This document shows, piece after piece, positions 35,276 through 48,000 of a stretch of DNA of 64,000 nt. The DNA is from Fremontodendron californicum. Lineage: Eukaryota; Streptophyta; Magnoliopsida; Malvales; Malvaceae. Each line of letters starts with the position of its first letter. The stretch's first letter is position 1. The position numbers and the translations under genes are program-made. Location: NCBI GenBank assembly GCA_030761205.1, contig JAULJL010000040.1:15074603-15138602 (forward strand). Direction: 5' to 3'. The notes under the pieces were generated by a model. It was not told the origin of the DNA. It searched no databases and worked only from the letters and a program-made list of their open reading frames with translations.

Positions 35276-35994
35276 CGATGATTTTTTTGGGCCAAATAGT
35301 CACTGTCTCGTTGTTTGACAATTGGGCATGTCACTATTCAGTATTCACTACACTAGATTATAATTTTTTTTATAAAAAAAAAAAAATTGAATTATTTATT
35401 CGATTTGAATTATTATTTAATTAATAAATTTATTTTTTATTTAATTTAATTATAAAAATATAAAAATATTGATATAAAAATATTTTTTAATATTTTAAAT
35501 AATAAAACGGGATTTTTTTTACCCAACGGACCGAGTCAAGTTGAGTCTTGAAAAAGTAATTTTTTTGTTATTCAGACCTAACAAAACAAGCCTGGCACAT
35601 GAACAGCTCTAAATGTAACCATTTGAACGGGTATTTTCATTGATTCAAATATGAATTGTACTCCTTTTTAAATATCCATTGATTATTCAAATTATTTAGA
35701 TGCAATGTAAGAATATTTATTTATTATTTTCCATGGTTAATTTTTCTTTACTATCATTGTTGAATTGAATTGTCAAAATTGTATTCCTATTAATTTGTTG
35801 ATTAGATTTAATTTGAAATGAAATCAAGGATGAATTTGTTTCAAAACAAGATATATAGATATTAGTCTCAAAACCTTCTTCTCTAAATCATTGGAAACAA
35901 AGTATGCACACAAATTTGATCTTTAAATAGCCGACCAGACTAAGAAACTTGTTTAATTATGTGCGTTAATTACATGTAATAGTTAAACACAGTA

Positions 35995-36032
<38 letters not shown>

Positions 36033-36216
36033 AATTGTTGACTAAGTTCACTTTGTTTCTTATCTTGTTTATGCATTAACCGAAGTGACCTGTCGTGGAT
36101 ATATCTAAGAAAAAGCTTCTAGCAATTTCATGTTGAGACGCTGCCTGCCTTAATTTGTAGAAGGTTAAACAATCATCATTAAATATAAACAAAGAAAGTG
36201 TTGCTGATATTATGAT

Positions 36217-36390
36217 CTATGTTACTCGAATTCGAATGTGAATATCGGACACGGATATGTATTCGATACAGATATATTTAATTTTTTTAATAAAATTTTC
36301 ATGTATTTGAAAGATTTTTGAAAAATTATATTTTCATACTTATGTCCAAATATATATTAGATATAGATATTAAATATAAATACTTCAAAA
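36217..36390. repeat. MITE-like CTATGTTACTC repeat, copy 2 (right end lost)
   Basis: It starts CTATGTTACTCGAATTCG, followed by ATCGGACACGGATATGTATTCG, the opposite orientation to copy 1. The interior is AT-rich and the far terminal repeat is not visible. Confidence 0.6.
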
Positions 36391-36546
36391 AAATAAAAAG
36401 TCGTAAGATGGATCATAATAACTATTAGATAAAAGCATATATGTTGGACAATTGAAAGGTTAATAATGGAGATAAGTTTTGATTATTCAATTAGTGGAGA
36501 ATTGACAGACACAAAACCCAATTGCCGATGTTGAAATCTGCTATGG

Positions 36547-36548
<2 letters not shown>

Positions 36549-36592
<44 letters not shown>
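36549..36592. repeat. (AT)n microsatellite
   Basis: An uninterrupted 44-bp AT run. A second, longer one lies at 36696-36750. Such runs are highly length-variable. Confidence 0.9.
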
Positions 36593-36594
<2 letters not shown>

Positions 36595-36692
36595 TGCCAA
36601 GTGGAGTGACTGACTAATTGCATTTGCTTTTGCACATAATTGTCGAGCCACGCCCACTAGAATCCAATGACAGACGTTAGACCATGTTTCAC

Positions 36693-36695
<3 letters not shown>

Positions 36696-36750
<55 letters not shown>
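36696..36750. repeat. (TA)n microsatellite
   Basis: An uninterrupted run of about 55 bp, ending 85 bp before the CACTA element. Confidence 0.9.
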
Positions 36751-36752
<2 letters not shown>

Positions 36753-37182
36753 AGATCATCAGCTAGCTGCTAGCCAGACACAGGCACATCACGCACAAAC
36801 TAGGAAAAACATGATCAAAACCGATAGTGACGCAGCACTAAAGTAAATTGATCTTATAGCGACTTTTTGTTTTTGTTTTTAAAAAAAAAAAAAATAGCGG
36901 TGTTTATAAACGTCGAAAGCGTGAAAGCGTTTTAAAAAAACGTCATAACAAACATCGGTAAAAAACAATGAAGGGACATTTAGCAGCGTTTTACCTATAA
37001 ACGTCGCTAAACTAGTGGCGTTTTTAGGTACATTAACGGCGTTTAAAAATGCCTCGATTGAACGTCTGAAATTGTATTACTTGAAACTTTAGCTGCGTTT
37101 TTTATCACAAACGCTGCTAAGTCTCAGCTTTTATCGGCGTTTGCTGATCACAAATGTCGCTAGATTTTCAGAAATTTATGTA

Positions 37183-37215
37183 TTTAGCGGCGTTTTTTCT
37201 TGAAACGCCGCTAAA
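37183..37215. repeat. CACTA subterminal hairpin, left
   Basis: TTTAGCGGCGTTT (37183-37195) is followed 7 nt later by its exact reverse complement AAACGCCGCTAAA (37203-37215). A similar hairpin lies at 39728-39760 near the other end. Transposase binding is the known role of CACTA subterminal repeats; its application here is inference. Confidence 0.75.
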
Positions 37216-37594
37216 GATGCAGAATATTTTAAAAAAATACTATTTATTTCTTTTAATAAGTTTTATTTATTTATAATACCTGTATTACTATTTACAGAAC
37301 TGTCCAATAATACACAAACAACACAAATTATAAAAAAATATAATATAAAGATATATTTAATATAAAATATCAACCGTACAAAGAATGTATTACTTAACAC
37401 ATCAAATCCACTTACAAATTAAAAAAATTACAAGTTATAAATGCTAAAAGTTGGAAGACAGTCGTAAGAAAAACGTTTTTTCCGCAGCAAGTTGTTCTCA
37501 TGAGCCCTATTAAAAAAGTTAAAATACGTAATTAATATATAAGATATTAAGTTATAAAAGTAAGATAATTAACAATGAAGATATATTACCTGAG

Positions 37595-39252
37595 ATGGAG
37601 GATTTTGTGAAGTCGTTGAGCCTCCTGAATTCCTTTGCTGCACTAAATTCATCAACGACTGAAATTGTGTCTGCAGCTCCTGATATCGTCTATTCTGTTC
37701 TTCTTTCTGAGCTTGTCTCTTTGCTTCCTTCTCCTCAAAACGTTAATTCATATTTTGCATTTCTTTTCTCAGCATATGAACTTCATATGCACTGGAGTTT
37801 TGTGAAGAAGAAGCAGTAAACAGCTGAAAACCAAGTCCATAGTAGCTAGATGGTGTCGGACCCATTCCGACACCTCGAACCCATCCATATCGTTCTTTTC
37901 CATCTACTTCAGTGAATATTTGATTCTCGACATCTTGCATATTCGCTGATGAGCCATCCGATACTCTGACTTGATACTCAGCAATTTATTCCGGGCTTTC
38001 TCCTATAAAACAATAAAATTAATAAAATCTTTTGTAAAATATATTTGTAAATGAAAACAAGTGTGAAGAAAATATACCACAATTTCCTGAGTCTCGATAT
38101 TCAAATAGGATCCATCATTCTTAGTATGAGTTAGCTGAAACAGTTAAACTCGCCCAATTTTTTCCCCGCTCAATTTCCTACAAAATAATAATAATTAATA
38201 ATAAATTGTATTAAAACAATTGAGAACTAATATATTAATAAATTATGAATGTAAACTTCTTTTTTCATTAGCTTTTCTGGAAAAACTTTTTGAACCACTG
38301 GTGTGACTGTATTTCTGTTGCTGTCTACTGCTTACGCCTATCTCTTCTCGTTCCTGTACATTAGACAAAGCTCGTTATTAATGTATACATATTCCATACA
38401 ATTGTATTATATCAAGTACTATAAGTAAATGACCAAAATAAATTATAAATGATACCTCTCCTTTTTTTGAATACCAGAATCTAACTAGTCTCTCATACTG
38501 CCACATAATAACACAACGCGGTATGGTTCGTATTAAGATATTAGGATCAGTATTTCGATCGAAATACCTTTTCTTCAAGTCATGCTTATAGTCTTTCCAT
38601 TTTTTTCCTAATGACTTCATAACAAATGATGTGGGAATCTGCAAAGAAAATCGTGACTGAAACGAAAAAGTTGTACAAAGTTAGTTTTGATCATAAACAA
38701 AATTCTTAAAATAATGCAATACTAATTTAACATGCTTATACCTTAATAAACTTTAACAGCTCGACCTTCTCAGTATTCGGCATGTCATGCCATGACTCAT
38801 AATGAATGGGACACTTCATTCCATTTCGAGCAATCAAGCCAAGAAAGCTAGCCAATAGTTGTGCTTCCGGACCAATTGACTGCTGCTCATTATTTGCTGC
38901 GACAATAATACGCTCTTCAGAAGGTAGTGCCCATAACTCCTTTAATGTCGTACGACCACGAGTTCTGCGTTGTCCAGCATTATCAACTACACAAAAGTAA
39001 ATATATTAGCAATTGTCCAAACTATTTTGCGTTCTTTTAACACTTCTGTAACACGATACATGTATTCAAGTTCGTATGAACTGCAGTTTTTGCAGTTGTG
39101 GAGGCAATCGGCAACTTTGGTGGGTTAGCATCTGCAGTAGACGCATTCGGCACCTCTGAAGGCGTCACTCTAGTGTCACCCTCAATAGTAGCACCAGCCG
39201 ATTCAGAACCGATCTGAATGATATTGATTTCCCTTAATCTTCTCCTCGTCAT
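37595..39252 (-). pseudogene. Ptta/En-Spm (Transposase_24 / TnpA-like) gene, broken
   Basis: Fragments in order on the minus strand: 39252-39037 (basic start TRRRLREI and a Thr/Ala-rich linker); about 38988-38750 (ELWALPSEERIIVAANNEQQ, then MKCPIHYESWHDMP); 38644-38450 (SLGKKWKDYKHDLKKRYFD and WQYERLVRFWYSKKGE, the core of plant Ptta transposases); about 38340-38080; and about 37990-37600 (RYGWVRGVGMGPTPSS and a coiled, Gln/Glu-rich end). Intron-like gaps separate them. At least one in-frame stop lies in the 38150 piece. No single open product is visible. Confidence 0.65.
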
Positions 39253-39507
39253 GCTATCTGCATCAATTTTAAGTAAACAACATTAGTATAAGAATGAAAT
39301 ACTATAATGTAAAGAACATTAATAATAATATTTACAGTATAAAAGCATATTATATATACAGTATTTGTTTCAAAATAATCTTACTAAATTCAGTTTTTTT
39401 CATCAAGCTTCATAAATATCTTCATCAACATCTTCGCGAACCTACCGAACATCTGTACTGGTACTAGGGATATTTTCATCCAAGTTTTGATCCGTAAATG
39501 GCAAGCA

Positions 39508-39798
39508 TTAAGTTATTTGTTCAATATCATCTCTACATTGATCACCCATATCAAACAAGTCTCTAGGTGTGTTACGGAGTACAACATACCAACCCGCATC
39601 ATTCGGATCTTTGGAATAAAATACTTGTTTGACTTGAGATGAAAAAACATAAGGTTCGTTAATCAGTTGTTGTCTGATGTGAATTAATTGAGAAAAATTC
39701 ATCATTGTAAACGCCGTTATTGTAGTATTTAGCGGCGTTTCTATATTAGAAACACCGCTAATAAACCTCTTGAAATTTTTATAGACATTTAGCGGCAT
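39508..39798 (-). pseudogene. TNP2-type CACTA transposase, C-terminal fragment
   Basis: The frame contains EPYVFSSQVKQVFYSKDPND and then GWYVVLRNTPRDLFDMGD, which match the C-terminal region shared by plant TNP2-like CACTA transposases. Only this tail (under 100 codons) remains of a protein that is normally many hundreds of residues long, which points to a large internal deletion. Its first residues overlap the subterminal repeat region and are not meaningful. Confidence 0.7.
39728..39760. repeat. CACTA subterminal hairpin, right
   Basis: TTTAGCGGCGTTT (39728-39740) pairs, with one mismatch, with AAACACCGCTAA starting at about 39749. It mirrors the hairpin at 37183-37215. Confidence 0.7.
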
Positions 39799-41940
39799 TT
39801 AAACATATAAATGACGCTGTGTAAATACTTATAGCGACGTTTGTTACTTTAAAAAGCCGCTCAACAAATTAATAGTGACATTTGGGTCACAAACGTCGCT
39901 AGTTATTAAAAAAAAGGCCATGGTAACTCTAAATTGCTATAGTGCAGACACAATTTTCAACTTGAATAATGTTCAGCAATTTCTTTGCCAAATACTGAAA
40001 AATATTTCTAGCCTATCATCATCATTCATCAACTTTCACCAAGCTCTTACAATTACCAATATTCATTTCTTTTTTATCTTTTAACATATGATCCAGACCT
40101 CAATCTGAAAAAGAAAGTCTCTGAATGCTTCTAACTAAAGCATGGAATTTCTGTAACCTGATTTCTAGCGTACAGAAATATTATTTCTGGAATTTCTCAA
40201 GTATGAAATTTTGGCTTGGTTGGCTGACCTCCCAAGGACTAATTTTACAGCTTATTTTCTTTCATATACTATATATAATTTGTATCTAGATTGAAGTTGC
40301 CAAATTGGGGGAACAAAGTGCAAATTAATTTGCAATGAGCTTTGGTTGAAAAGGATTTAATTAAGGAGACGGTCGCTGTAATATTAAAATATTACTCCTA
40401 CTAATATTAATATATATAGTCCATTGAAATTGTATGCGACGACTTTTGGTTGCCCCTAGAGCTAAGAAAACCATGATAATTAATTACATTATTTTATTAC
40501 TTACTCATTGACTAATAACTAATTTTTTCATCTCTTCATAGATACAACATATATAATTTTTTTTTTTCTAAGAAGAAGCATATACTATAGATAGTCCATT
40601 TGATAAGGGAATAGTCTCTTCCTTATCAATTTGAATTCAATTCTTGTGCGAAACATTTTAAAAAGTAAAATTATGAATGCATAGCTTTTTTTTGGGAGAG
40701 ATTCTCGTCGACAATACCTTGAAAAATTAATCTTGAACGAAACTTAGGATACCTTGAATAACAAAAAAAAAAAAATTATGAATACATCAAATTGATATTA
40801 AAAATTATATTCTTAAAATCGTTAAAGGTTCATATATGGTATCAATATTGCATTTGCTTGTCTAAGCTTGGTCCGGCCCGAAATATGAGTCTCAAATTTT
40901 GTCCAAACCCGTCTATATTTGTAAATGAATAGTCCAAACCCGTTTAGGCCCGCTCATATTATTTTTTCTATTTTTTAAAAATAATATATTTTTTTATTAT
41001 TTAATCTTTAATAATTTTTTATTTTTTTCTTTTATTAAATTCTTAAATATGGACAACTTAACATATTTTTTAATATTTACACTATAATATTATATATATT
41101 TAATTTTTATATGATATAAATTAGATAATATATAAAAATATAAAAAATATATTATTTAATTAAAAAATTGGTCGATCCAGGCTCGGACCTTGAATGTTGG
41201 AGCCAAAACCCGGTTTATATTTTAAACGGGCTTAATTTTTTATCCAAATCTATTTTTCAAACTTAATATTTTTATTTAAACTCTCTTAAATATGAGCTGA
41301 TTTTCGAATTTGAACGAATAGTTCGACGTTGAACAGATTTAGTTGGAGTTAAAATGAGTGATGACAAATAGACAGTGGCGAGTGACTGAGTGGTCACATC
41401 TCATATTTTGAGTCCCCATTTAGCTGGAAAGGAAGGACCATTGGCATTCATATTCATGCAATATATATACAGTAAATACAAAGCAATAGCACTCAGTATT
41501 GTCTTCTTCTCCTACATACATATTGCGTCTCCTTTTCATCCCAAACAAACAAAAAAAAAAAATCTTTTTTAATTTGCTAAGTGCTGGTGGGCTATAATGC
41601 ATACAAATCCAATGTTTAGATATGTCTGTCAAAACAAAATTAAGTATAGCAAATTATAAAGAAGAAGAAAAAGATATATCGTTCCCCTCTTATCAAGGAA
41701 AATGATGGACATAAGAAAGAGATTCCATTACATCTGCAATAATTGTCGACCATTTTGCATATATTAAACCGGTTAATCTTATTGGTTTTTGCTTCTATTT
41801 TTCCAAATATCTGCATAATTATCTTTTAAATTAATTATTATTTGAATTAAGTACAACTAAATCTTGTTTCAACCTATTTGTTTATGATAGTTAAATTTTA
41901 CACACTTACATTAATGTAAAACTAGATTAATTTTATACAC

Positions 41941-42199
41941 TTACATAACTTTTTATACGATTTATATTTGTTTAATCCGACCGTCGTATTTTATGTTTTA
42001 TTAACATAAAATCATGCACGTCGAGTTTCGAGTAAATTTAAAATGTCTAACTATTTGTTCGATGTAAAAAAATTTCAACCATTAAATATATATTGAAAAA
42101 GACAGTATTCTCGAATGATATGATAGAGATATCGGATCGATTCGAAACTTTACGTGCATGACGAGTACGATTATATTGTTAAATCCAATGGTCGATTTG

Positions 42200-42201
<2 letters not shown>
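41941..42201. repeat. foldback MITE family, copy A
   Basis: About 260 bp closely match, in reverse orientation, the interior of the foldback element at 60392-60800. Shared words include GATTCGAAACTTTACGTGCA, TACGATTATATTGTTAAATC, GTCGAGTTTCGAGTAAA and GACAGTATTCTC-like stretches. One outer arm is missing or replaced by the adjoining TA run. Confidence 0.7.

Positions 42202-42202
<1 letters not shown>

Positions 42203-42238
<36 letters not shown>
42203..42238. repeat. (AT)n microsatellite
   Basis: 36 bp of uninterrupted AT repeat directly beside the foldback copy. Confidence 0.9.
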
Positions 42239-42240
<2 letters not shown>

Positions 42241-43965
42241 TTGCATGGAATTGGAAGTGAAGAAACACAAATTAAGATTGATACGTTGGTATTTATTGAA
42301 GCTCAACCACTGTGGTTTAACCTATATATAATTATCGTGAGCCCTAAGCGAACCATTTTGCAATATTACGAGATTCAATTTCTTTATCGTTAGTTTCATC
42401 ACAACTATACCTACAAAAAATTAGTGTGGTTGATAAGAGAACGAGTTTTTATTTATTTATTTATTTATCAATTTTAAAAATAAAATCTTAAATACACAAA
42501 TCTATATGAGAAAATGTACTTTTAATATCGTCCGGAACGGTCTAAACAAAACTCGAGATGCCTTTCACTGTATAATAAAAAAAAAATCATCACAATTATC
42601 TAAAATTATAAACAAATAATTAGTTACAAGGCTTCTAGTCTTATGAGCTAGCTAACTAATGATAATAGAGTTTTATATATAAATGAATATCTTAGTTTTA
42701 ATTAAGTTGTTTTTTTTTTCTACAAATAAAGTAGACATTACGAAAAAGCTAGGGTTGACATGTCTTTGAAAACGGCAAATAAAGCCATCTTTTGACACTT
42801 GCAGTTGTGGCTGTTGTTGATGATTAACCTAAAATCAACACCAATTGATGATTAAGGATTATTTCTAATGGGATCCACATAATTTAATTATTTTGATTAA
42901 GTTATAAACAAAGGCAACAATTTCTACCACCTGAAAATTCAAAGTTAAAACTCGAGGCATAAACTAATTGATTCATTCAATTACTTTTATAAATTTTTTT
43001 TGTAGGTTTAGGTTTTAAATTTCAATATTTGAAATTCTTTCTTTTATCTCATATTTCAATTTTTTTTATACCAAAAGAAAATTCAAAATTAATTTTGTAA
43101 GTTTTATTGATACAGTTAATTATATAATTTAATTTTTTTTGCTTATGAAATTAGAATGAACATCGAAATCTTACTCTTCATTAGAAAGGTTAATAATCAT
43201 GAAATTAACCAAACCTAATTACTTTTTCTTTATACAACCAATCAATTTTGCATACAAATTTAACTGATTTTATGACTGTTGAATTTCAATTAATTAATCC
43301 CAAACACACAACACAACACAACTTTAATTAATTATTTCATTCTACTCTTTATTTTATTTCGTTTTCTTTTTTAGGGTATAAAATTAGAAATAATAGAAGC
43401 TTGAGAAAGACATATGATCTACTTGGATAGTAAATTAGTGACCTAAACATTTAAAAAAAAAAAATTATTAGCTCCCAAGAAAGCAGCCACAATTTATTGT
43501 TTTCTTTATAAAAAAAATTAGAACAAAATTGTGTCAAACAATTAAAGTATATTTAAAGAAACAAGTGCTAATTGAATCTCGCTTTTTCATAATTTTTTTT
43601 ATTAAAATTTAATATTTATTAATAAATTATATGGTTGTTAGTACTTTTAAGAAAAAATAAATAAATTATGTACCTAAACAGTATATATTCTAATGAAATG
43701 TGTGATAATTATTATTTTTTTTTTATGAAGTTTTTAAATTTTATTGATAGAATGATGAAATAATATTCTTTAAATCAAAAAAATCAAATAAAGCAACAAA
43801 AAAAAAAAAAAAAAAAAAAACAAGATTGCCGAGTTAACTCCACCCAAACTCGACCAGCATAAAATAAGCATCGCATTAATTCGCTATTACTCAATTAACC
43901 ATAGTTAAAAGTCAAAAACATAAAAATAATTAAAAATAGAATCTTCCTTTAACTTTTTTTCTCGC

Positions 43966-43973
43966 TATATATT
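43966..43973 (+). promoter_or_regulatory. putative TATA box of the J-domain gene
   Basis: TATATATT lies 65 bp before the start codon at 44031, in an otherwise ordinary leader. The spacing would put transcription start near 43995-44000, leaving a leader of about 35 nt. Confidence 0.5.
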
Positions 43974-44030
43974 ATCCCCTAACCCTCCAATTGTTTTTCG
44001 AAACAAGAAACTCCATAACCGTACTACACC

Positions 44031-44522
44031 ATGCTCTATTCTCTCCCTATCTCAACTTCTCTCTCCGTTTTTCAAATTTCTCCTCCATCACCTTCCCGTG
44101 CCAGATTCCGACCATCTCTCGCCGCCGCCGCCACCGCCACCGCCACCAGCAGCAGCAGCACTTACACTTCGAAACAAGAGAAAGGTTCGACGAGCGGTTA
44201 TCTGAGCCGTCCAGGAATGGCAGCGTGCACGTCGCTGTACGAGGTGCTAGGGATTTCCGTCGGTGCTTCGAACCTGGAAATCAAGGAGGCGTACCGCCGG
44301 TTGGCAAGGGTTTGTCATCCCGACGTGGCAGCAATTGATCGGAAAGATTTATCGGCCGACGAGTTCATGAAGATCCATGCGGCTTACAGTACCTTAACGG
44401 ATCCCGAGAAACGAGCCGTATATGATAGTAAGCTTATCTGGAGACGCCAAAGGCCGTTGACTTCGGCTTCTAGGTTTTCCGGATATAGGGGGAGGAGTTG
44501 GGAGACCGATCAGTGCTGGTAA
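44031..44522 (+). CDS. small chloroplast J-domain protein, DnaJ11-like
   Basis: 163 aa, intronless. The first roughly 60 residues are Ser/Ala/Thr-rich with Arg and no acidic residue before residue 50, which fits a chloroplast transit peptide. It includes an Ala-Thr run encoded by GCC/ACC triplets. The J domain spans about residues 68-132: SLYEVLGI, EIKEAYRRLARVCHPDV with the HPD triad at 96-98, FMKIHAAYSTLTDPEKRAVYD. The C-terminus is short and basic with no Gly/Phe or zinc-finger region, as in type III J proteins. Length and layout match Arabidopsis ATJ11 (161 aa). It would stimulate plastid Hsp70 ATPase activity. An overlapping frame from 43991 is a shadow. Confidence 0.9.
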   Translation: MLYSLPISTSLSVFQISPPSPSRARFRPSLAAAATATATSSSSTYTSKQEKGSTSGYLSRPGMAACTSLYEVLGISVGASNLEIKEAYRRLARVCHPDVAAIDRKDLSADEFMKIHAAYSTLTDPEKRAVYDSKLIWRRQRPLTSASRFSGYRGRSWETDQCW

Positions 44523-45849
44523 ACGAGTTGACTCTCTCAATCACGCTACCGAGTTGGAAGTTGAACTCATCAACGGTTTTTAATTTCCATAAATCTGTTA
44601 CCTGTACAGTTAGTTAACTCTATAATATATCTCAACTGATTTACTAACGAGAGAAAAAAACGACCGGAGGATTTTGCGGGAGAAATCAGAACCGTTGATC
44701 GTGCCACGTAAGAGCTCTGCTGTTTTTATTTTGGTTCTTGGCTGATGCACAAAAGAATTCTGAGAAAATATGAATCCCTTCCGATTGTACTTTTACAGTT
44801 ATATTAAAATCATAATTACAAAAGAAAATCAAAGCTTTTGTTTGCTTAATAGTACTATTAGCTGTGGAATTGTATGGTGAAGTTTAAATTTGAAAAAGAA
44901 AAATCTATGGACAATTGAATAAATATTCATAGCAAAAAAATAAAAAAAAAATTGGCAATTTTTACATGCAAAATTAATCGCAATTCTTGGTTTATTTAAT
45001 TGAGATTATTATGTAGATGAAATTAGTGAACTTAATTAAGGGCAAGGCTTCTCGTAATTATTGGATTAAATTAGTAAAAATATGGTAATCATGTAATTGG
45101 GTAATTTCATGATCAGCCCTCTTTCTTTGAAAAAATTTCAATATATATTAAGAAATTCTACCGTTACTTATGTAAAATAAATTTTCATTTTATATTTTAT
45201 CATTCCTATATACATAATATTACAAAAAGATTTGAGGCAAGAAACAAAATCATTCAATTAAGAAATTAAAGTGCTTTTCTATTGAATATGAAATTTAGCT
45301 AGTTGGTTCATGTAATCATTCTTATGAAGTGATATTCAATAAGTTCAAAATTTGAATCTCAATATTTATAATTTCTTATCTTATCTCTACTCTTCCTATT
45401 GCGACTTTTTTTATAAAAAAAAAAAAAAAAAAAAATCTCTTTTGCCCTCTCGCTGTCCTTCTTCTAGAAGTTATTTCAATCAAATAAATATGAAACGATT
45501 TAAACTAATATAATAAGATATGAAGACTTTTGCTCTTATTTTATTTATATATAGGTTCGTAACAATAGAATAAAATTTTTACACAACTAATATTTCATTT
45601 TCAATTTTTATAGGTTTCATGGTATTATTATAATTAGATATGAGATTAGTTTTTTTTTTTCAACGTATGCTATTGTTAATTTTTTTTTTTTTGTATATAT
45701 TTTTTAATTTTTAGCTTTTATTCAAATAAAAGTATGAAAAGTTTTTTTTTTTTAAGTTTTAGATTCTAAAAAGTTATATTAAACATATGTGTACATACAT
45801 ATATATTTTGTAATACATACTCGATGAATATAAGTGCGAAGGTCTGACT

Positions 45850-45946
45850 TTCTAAATAGATGAAAAAACTTAAAATTAGAATTGGATATATCTGTGTCAG
45901 ATAAATATCCGTATTCGATACTTACCTTTGAATCCGATTAACATAG
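45850..45946. repeat. CTATGTTACTC repeat, copy 3 (fragment)
   Basis: It contains TGTGTCAGATAAATATCCG, GTATTCGATACTTACC and ends CCGATTAACATAG. This matches the right half of copies 1 and 4. Confidence 0.6.
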
Positions 45947-46786
45947 ATTGTTGGGGTGTTGACTCTCCTTCAATAAACTCATTCTTAAATACATATCTAT
46001 GGTTGGTTTGTCAATGGAAGTCCTATGGGTCTTTGCTTCTTTAGTGGGCATAAATGGAGCCATGATCAGCCATGGTCAATCTGTATAGCTTGAAATAATG
46101 TTAATTTAGTCATGGTCTTTGCTTCAAAGAACTCCTTTCTCCTAGAAATTAATTTCTTCATGTTGTTTCCTTTTCTGCAATGGAAAATCATATTATGAGC
46201 TGGCCCAAGTAATTAAGCAGAATCGGTCCATCACTCAGTAACTCAAGAACCTTGACCCACACATGCATGTATGACCCAACAATGGTGAGACTTCCAAAAG
46301 CCCAGTGATTGCTTTGGTTTGGGACTTGGTTGCTGCCTGCATACTGCATACATTATTGTTGCATGCATTAAATCTATACGTATTTATGGATCGGATTAGG
46401 TTAAGTTTGAAAGATTTATTTTTTTGCTTATCAAATTTGAGCCTAATCAGATCGGAGTTGAAATCCGTTTATTATTTAAAAAATATTAAAATATTAAAAA
46501 ATATATTTTTATATTAATATTTAATTATCATTAAATTTAAATAAAAAATATTTTGTAATTAATAATCAGTAATGCGAGTGCTTTTTCTTTTTTTAAATTT
46601 AATTTATCTGGTTTTTGCTTGGTTAATTTGTTTTTTGTTATACCATGAAATAATAAATATAAAAGTGTATTTGTTTAACATCAAAATAATTACTAATATT
46701 TTATATAGTTAATTTTGTATACTGAATGTATTACATAAAGGTTTCAATTTTAATTTCTTCACATTTTATGTTCATTACCATTTTTT

Positions 46787-46819
46787 TCTTCTTCTTCTTC
46801 TTCTTCTTCTTCTTCTTCC
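46787..46819. repeat. (TTC)n microsatellite
   Basis: About eleven TTC/CTT units. Confidence 0.85.
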
Positions 46820-48000
46820 CTTTTTCATACTAATCCACATATTTAAATATATATGAATAGTTATTGAACTACAACTCACTTGTACTTCATCAAAGTTAAT
46901 TATATATTGATACTTTACAAATAAAAGTGTTTATGGATTGGATCGGATCGAATCCGAATAATTTTTTTTTATTTGTCCAGACTCAACTTAAAATAGGTCG
47001 GGTTTGATCCAAAAGCTCGTCTTATTATTTAAAATTTATTAAAATATTAATAATATTATTTTATATTAATATTTATTTATTTTCATAATTAAATTTAAAT
47101 GAAAATATTTTTTTAGATTGAACTGAATTGATTCGGATTACTATTAAAAACTTATTCCAGATTCAACCCGTAGATAAATTTTTTTAATATATATATATAT
47201 ATGGGAAATTAATAAAGCAAAGAGTTGCTACTATTCACAGATAATACATGTATGAAATATAATTTATTTAAGTATGTTGAACAAAGAAAAGAAGAAAAAA
47301 ATATATAAAAGACTCCACAAATTGAGTTTTTTTTTTTTTTTTTTGCAAATGGAATTTATCAATGTCAATGTCAATAGGCCAATATATATACATGAAAAAG
47401 AAAGATAATAAAAAAAAGAAAAGGAGAACCAAACCCAAAATAATGAAAAAGAAGAGTTGAGAAGGGTAAAGCTTTTCAAACTGTCGAAAAGCCAGGGTTA
47501 TTGTTCAAAATCATGATGAACCGTACGTACAGGTCGAGATCATAAATATCGATCAAATTAAAAAGAAAACGAAGATCGAAAATTGTCACTTTAAAGTTTA
47601 AAGTGGATTCTTCCATCTTGTGGGTCGCGTTCATATTCAATAAAGATATCATAATCCCATCATACATCTTTCAGTCGGTTGGCATGATTTTAATCCTCAT
47701 TTTACACATGCATTAATTACAGTAATTTTTTTTTTTCATCTTTGTTTCATGTAGTTTTTACTCTACATGTACAGATTCTAAGCTTCGAAGCTGATCCATC
47801 CAACACCTAGAAGTGGTTCAGATCGATTCAACTAAGTGGATGTTCCTTTCGTTTGTTACTGGAAGCTTACTGTCAAAGCTCTCTATCATATGGATTTTAA
47901 ATCTTCCAGGAAGGACGAAAACTCCAAAAACGATTGATGTTAGTGGGCTCTAGCTGGTAGCAGAAAAGCTTGGAGAATGGATCCCACCAGAAATTTAAAT

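Larger units (their letters stand above)
35276..36835. other. AT-rich intergenic with TA microsatellites
   Basis: No gene. Long (TA)n runs lie at 36001-36030, 36549-36592 and 36696-36750. A partial MITE-like copy lies at 36217-36390. Around 35400-35625 is an AT-core block ending in CGGACCGAGTC and GAACAGCTCTA words that resemble other repeats in the window. Confidence 0.6.
36836..39944 (-). mobile_element. CACTA (En/Spm) transposon, internally deleted
   Basis: This 3109-bp element starts CACTAAAGTAAATT and ends with the reverse complement of CACTATAGCAATTT. It is flanked by CAG on both sides (36833-36835, 39945-39947), the 3-bp duplication diagnostic of CACTA elements. Both subterminal regions are dense in TTTAGCGGCGTTT/AAACGCCGCTAAA words. 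Inside, on the minus strand, lie the tail of a TNP2-type transposase and a plant TnpA/Ptta-type gene. Most of TNP2 is missing, so it is probably non-autonomous. Confidence 0.9.
39945..44030. other. AT-rich gene-free stretch with repeats
   Basis: No coding gene was recognised over 4 kb. It holds an AT-core repeat with GGTCCGGCCCG and GGCTCGGACC words at about 40860-41330, a foldback-family copy at 41941-42201 followed by a TA microsatellite, and many poly-A/T runs (for example 43798-43820). The right end is the promoter of the J-domain gene. Confidence 0.55.
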
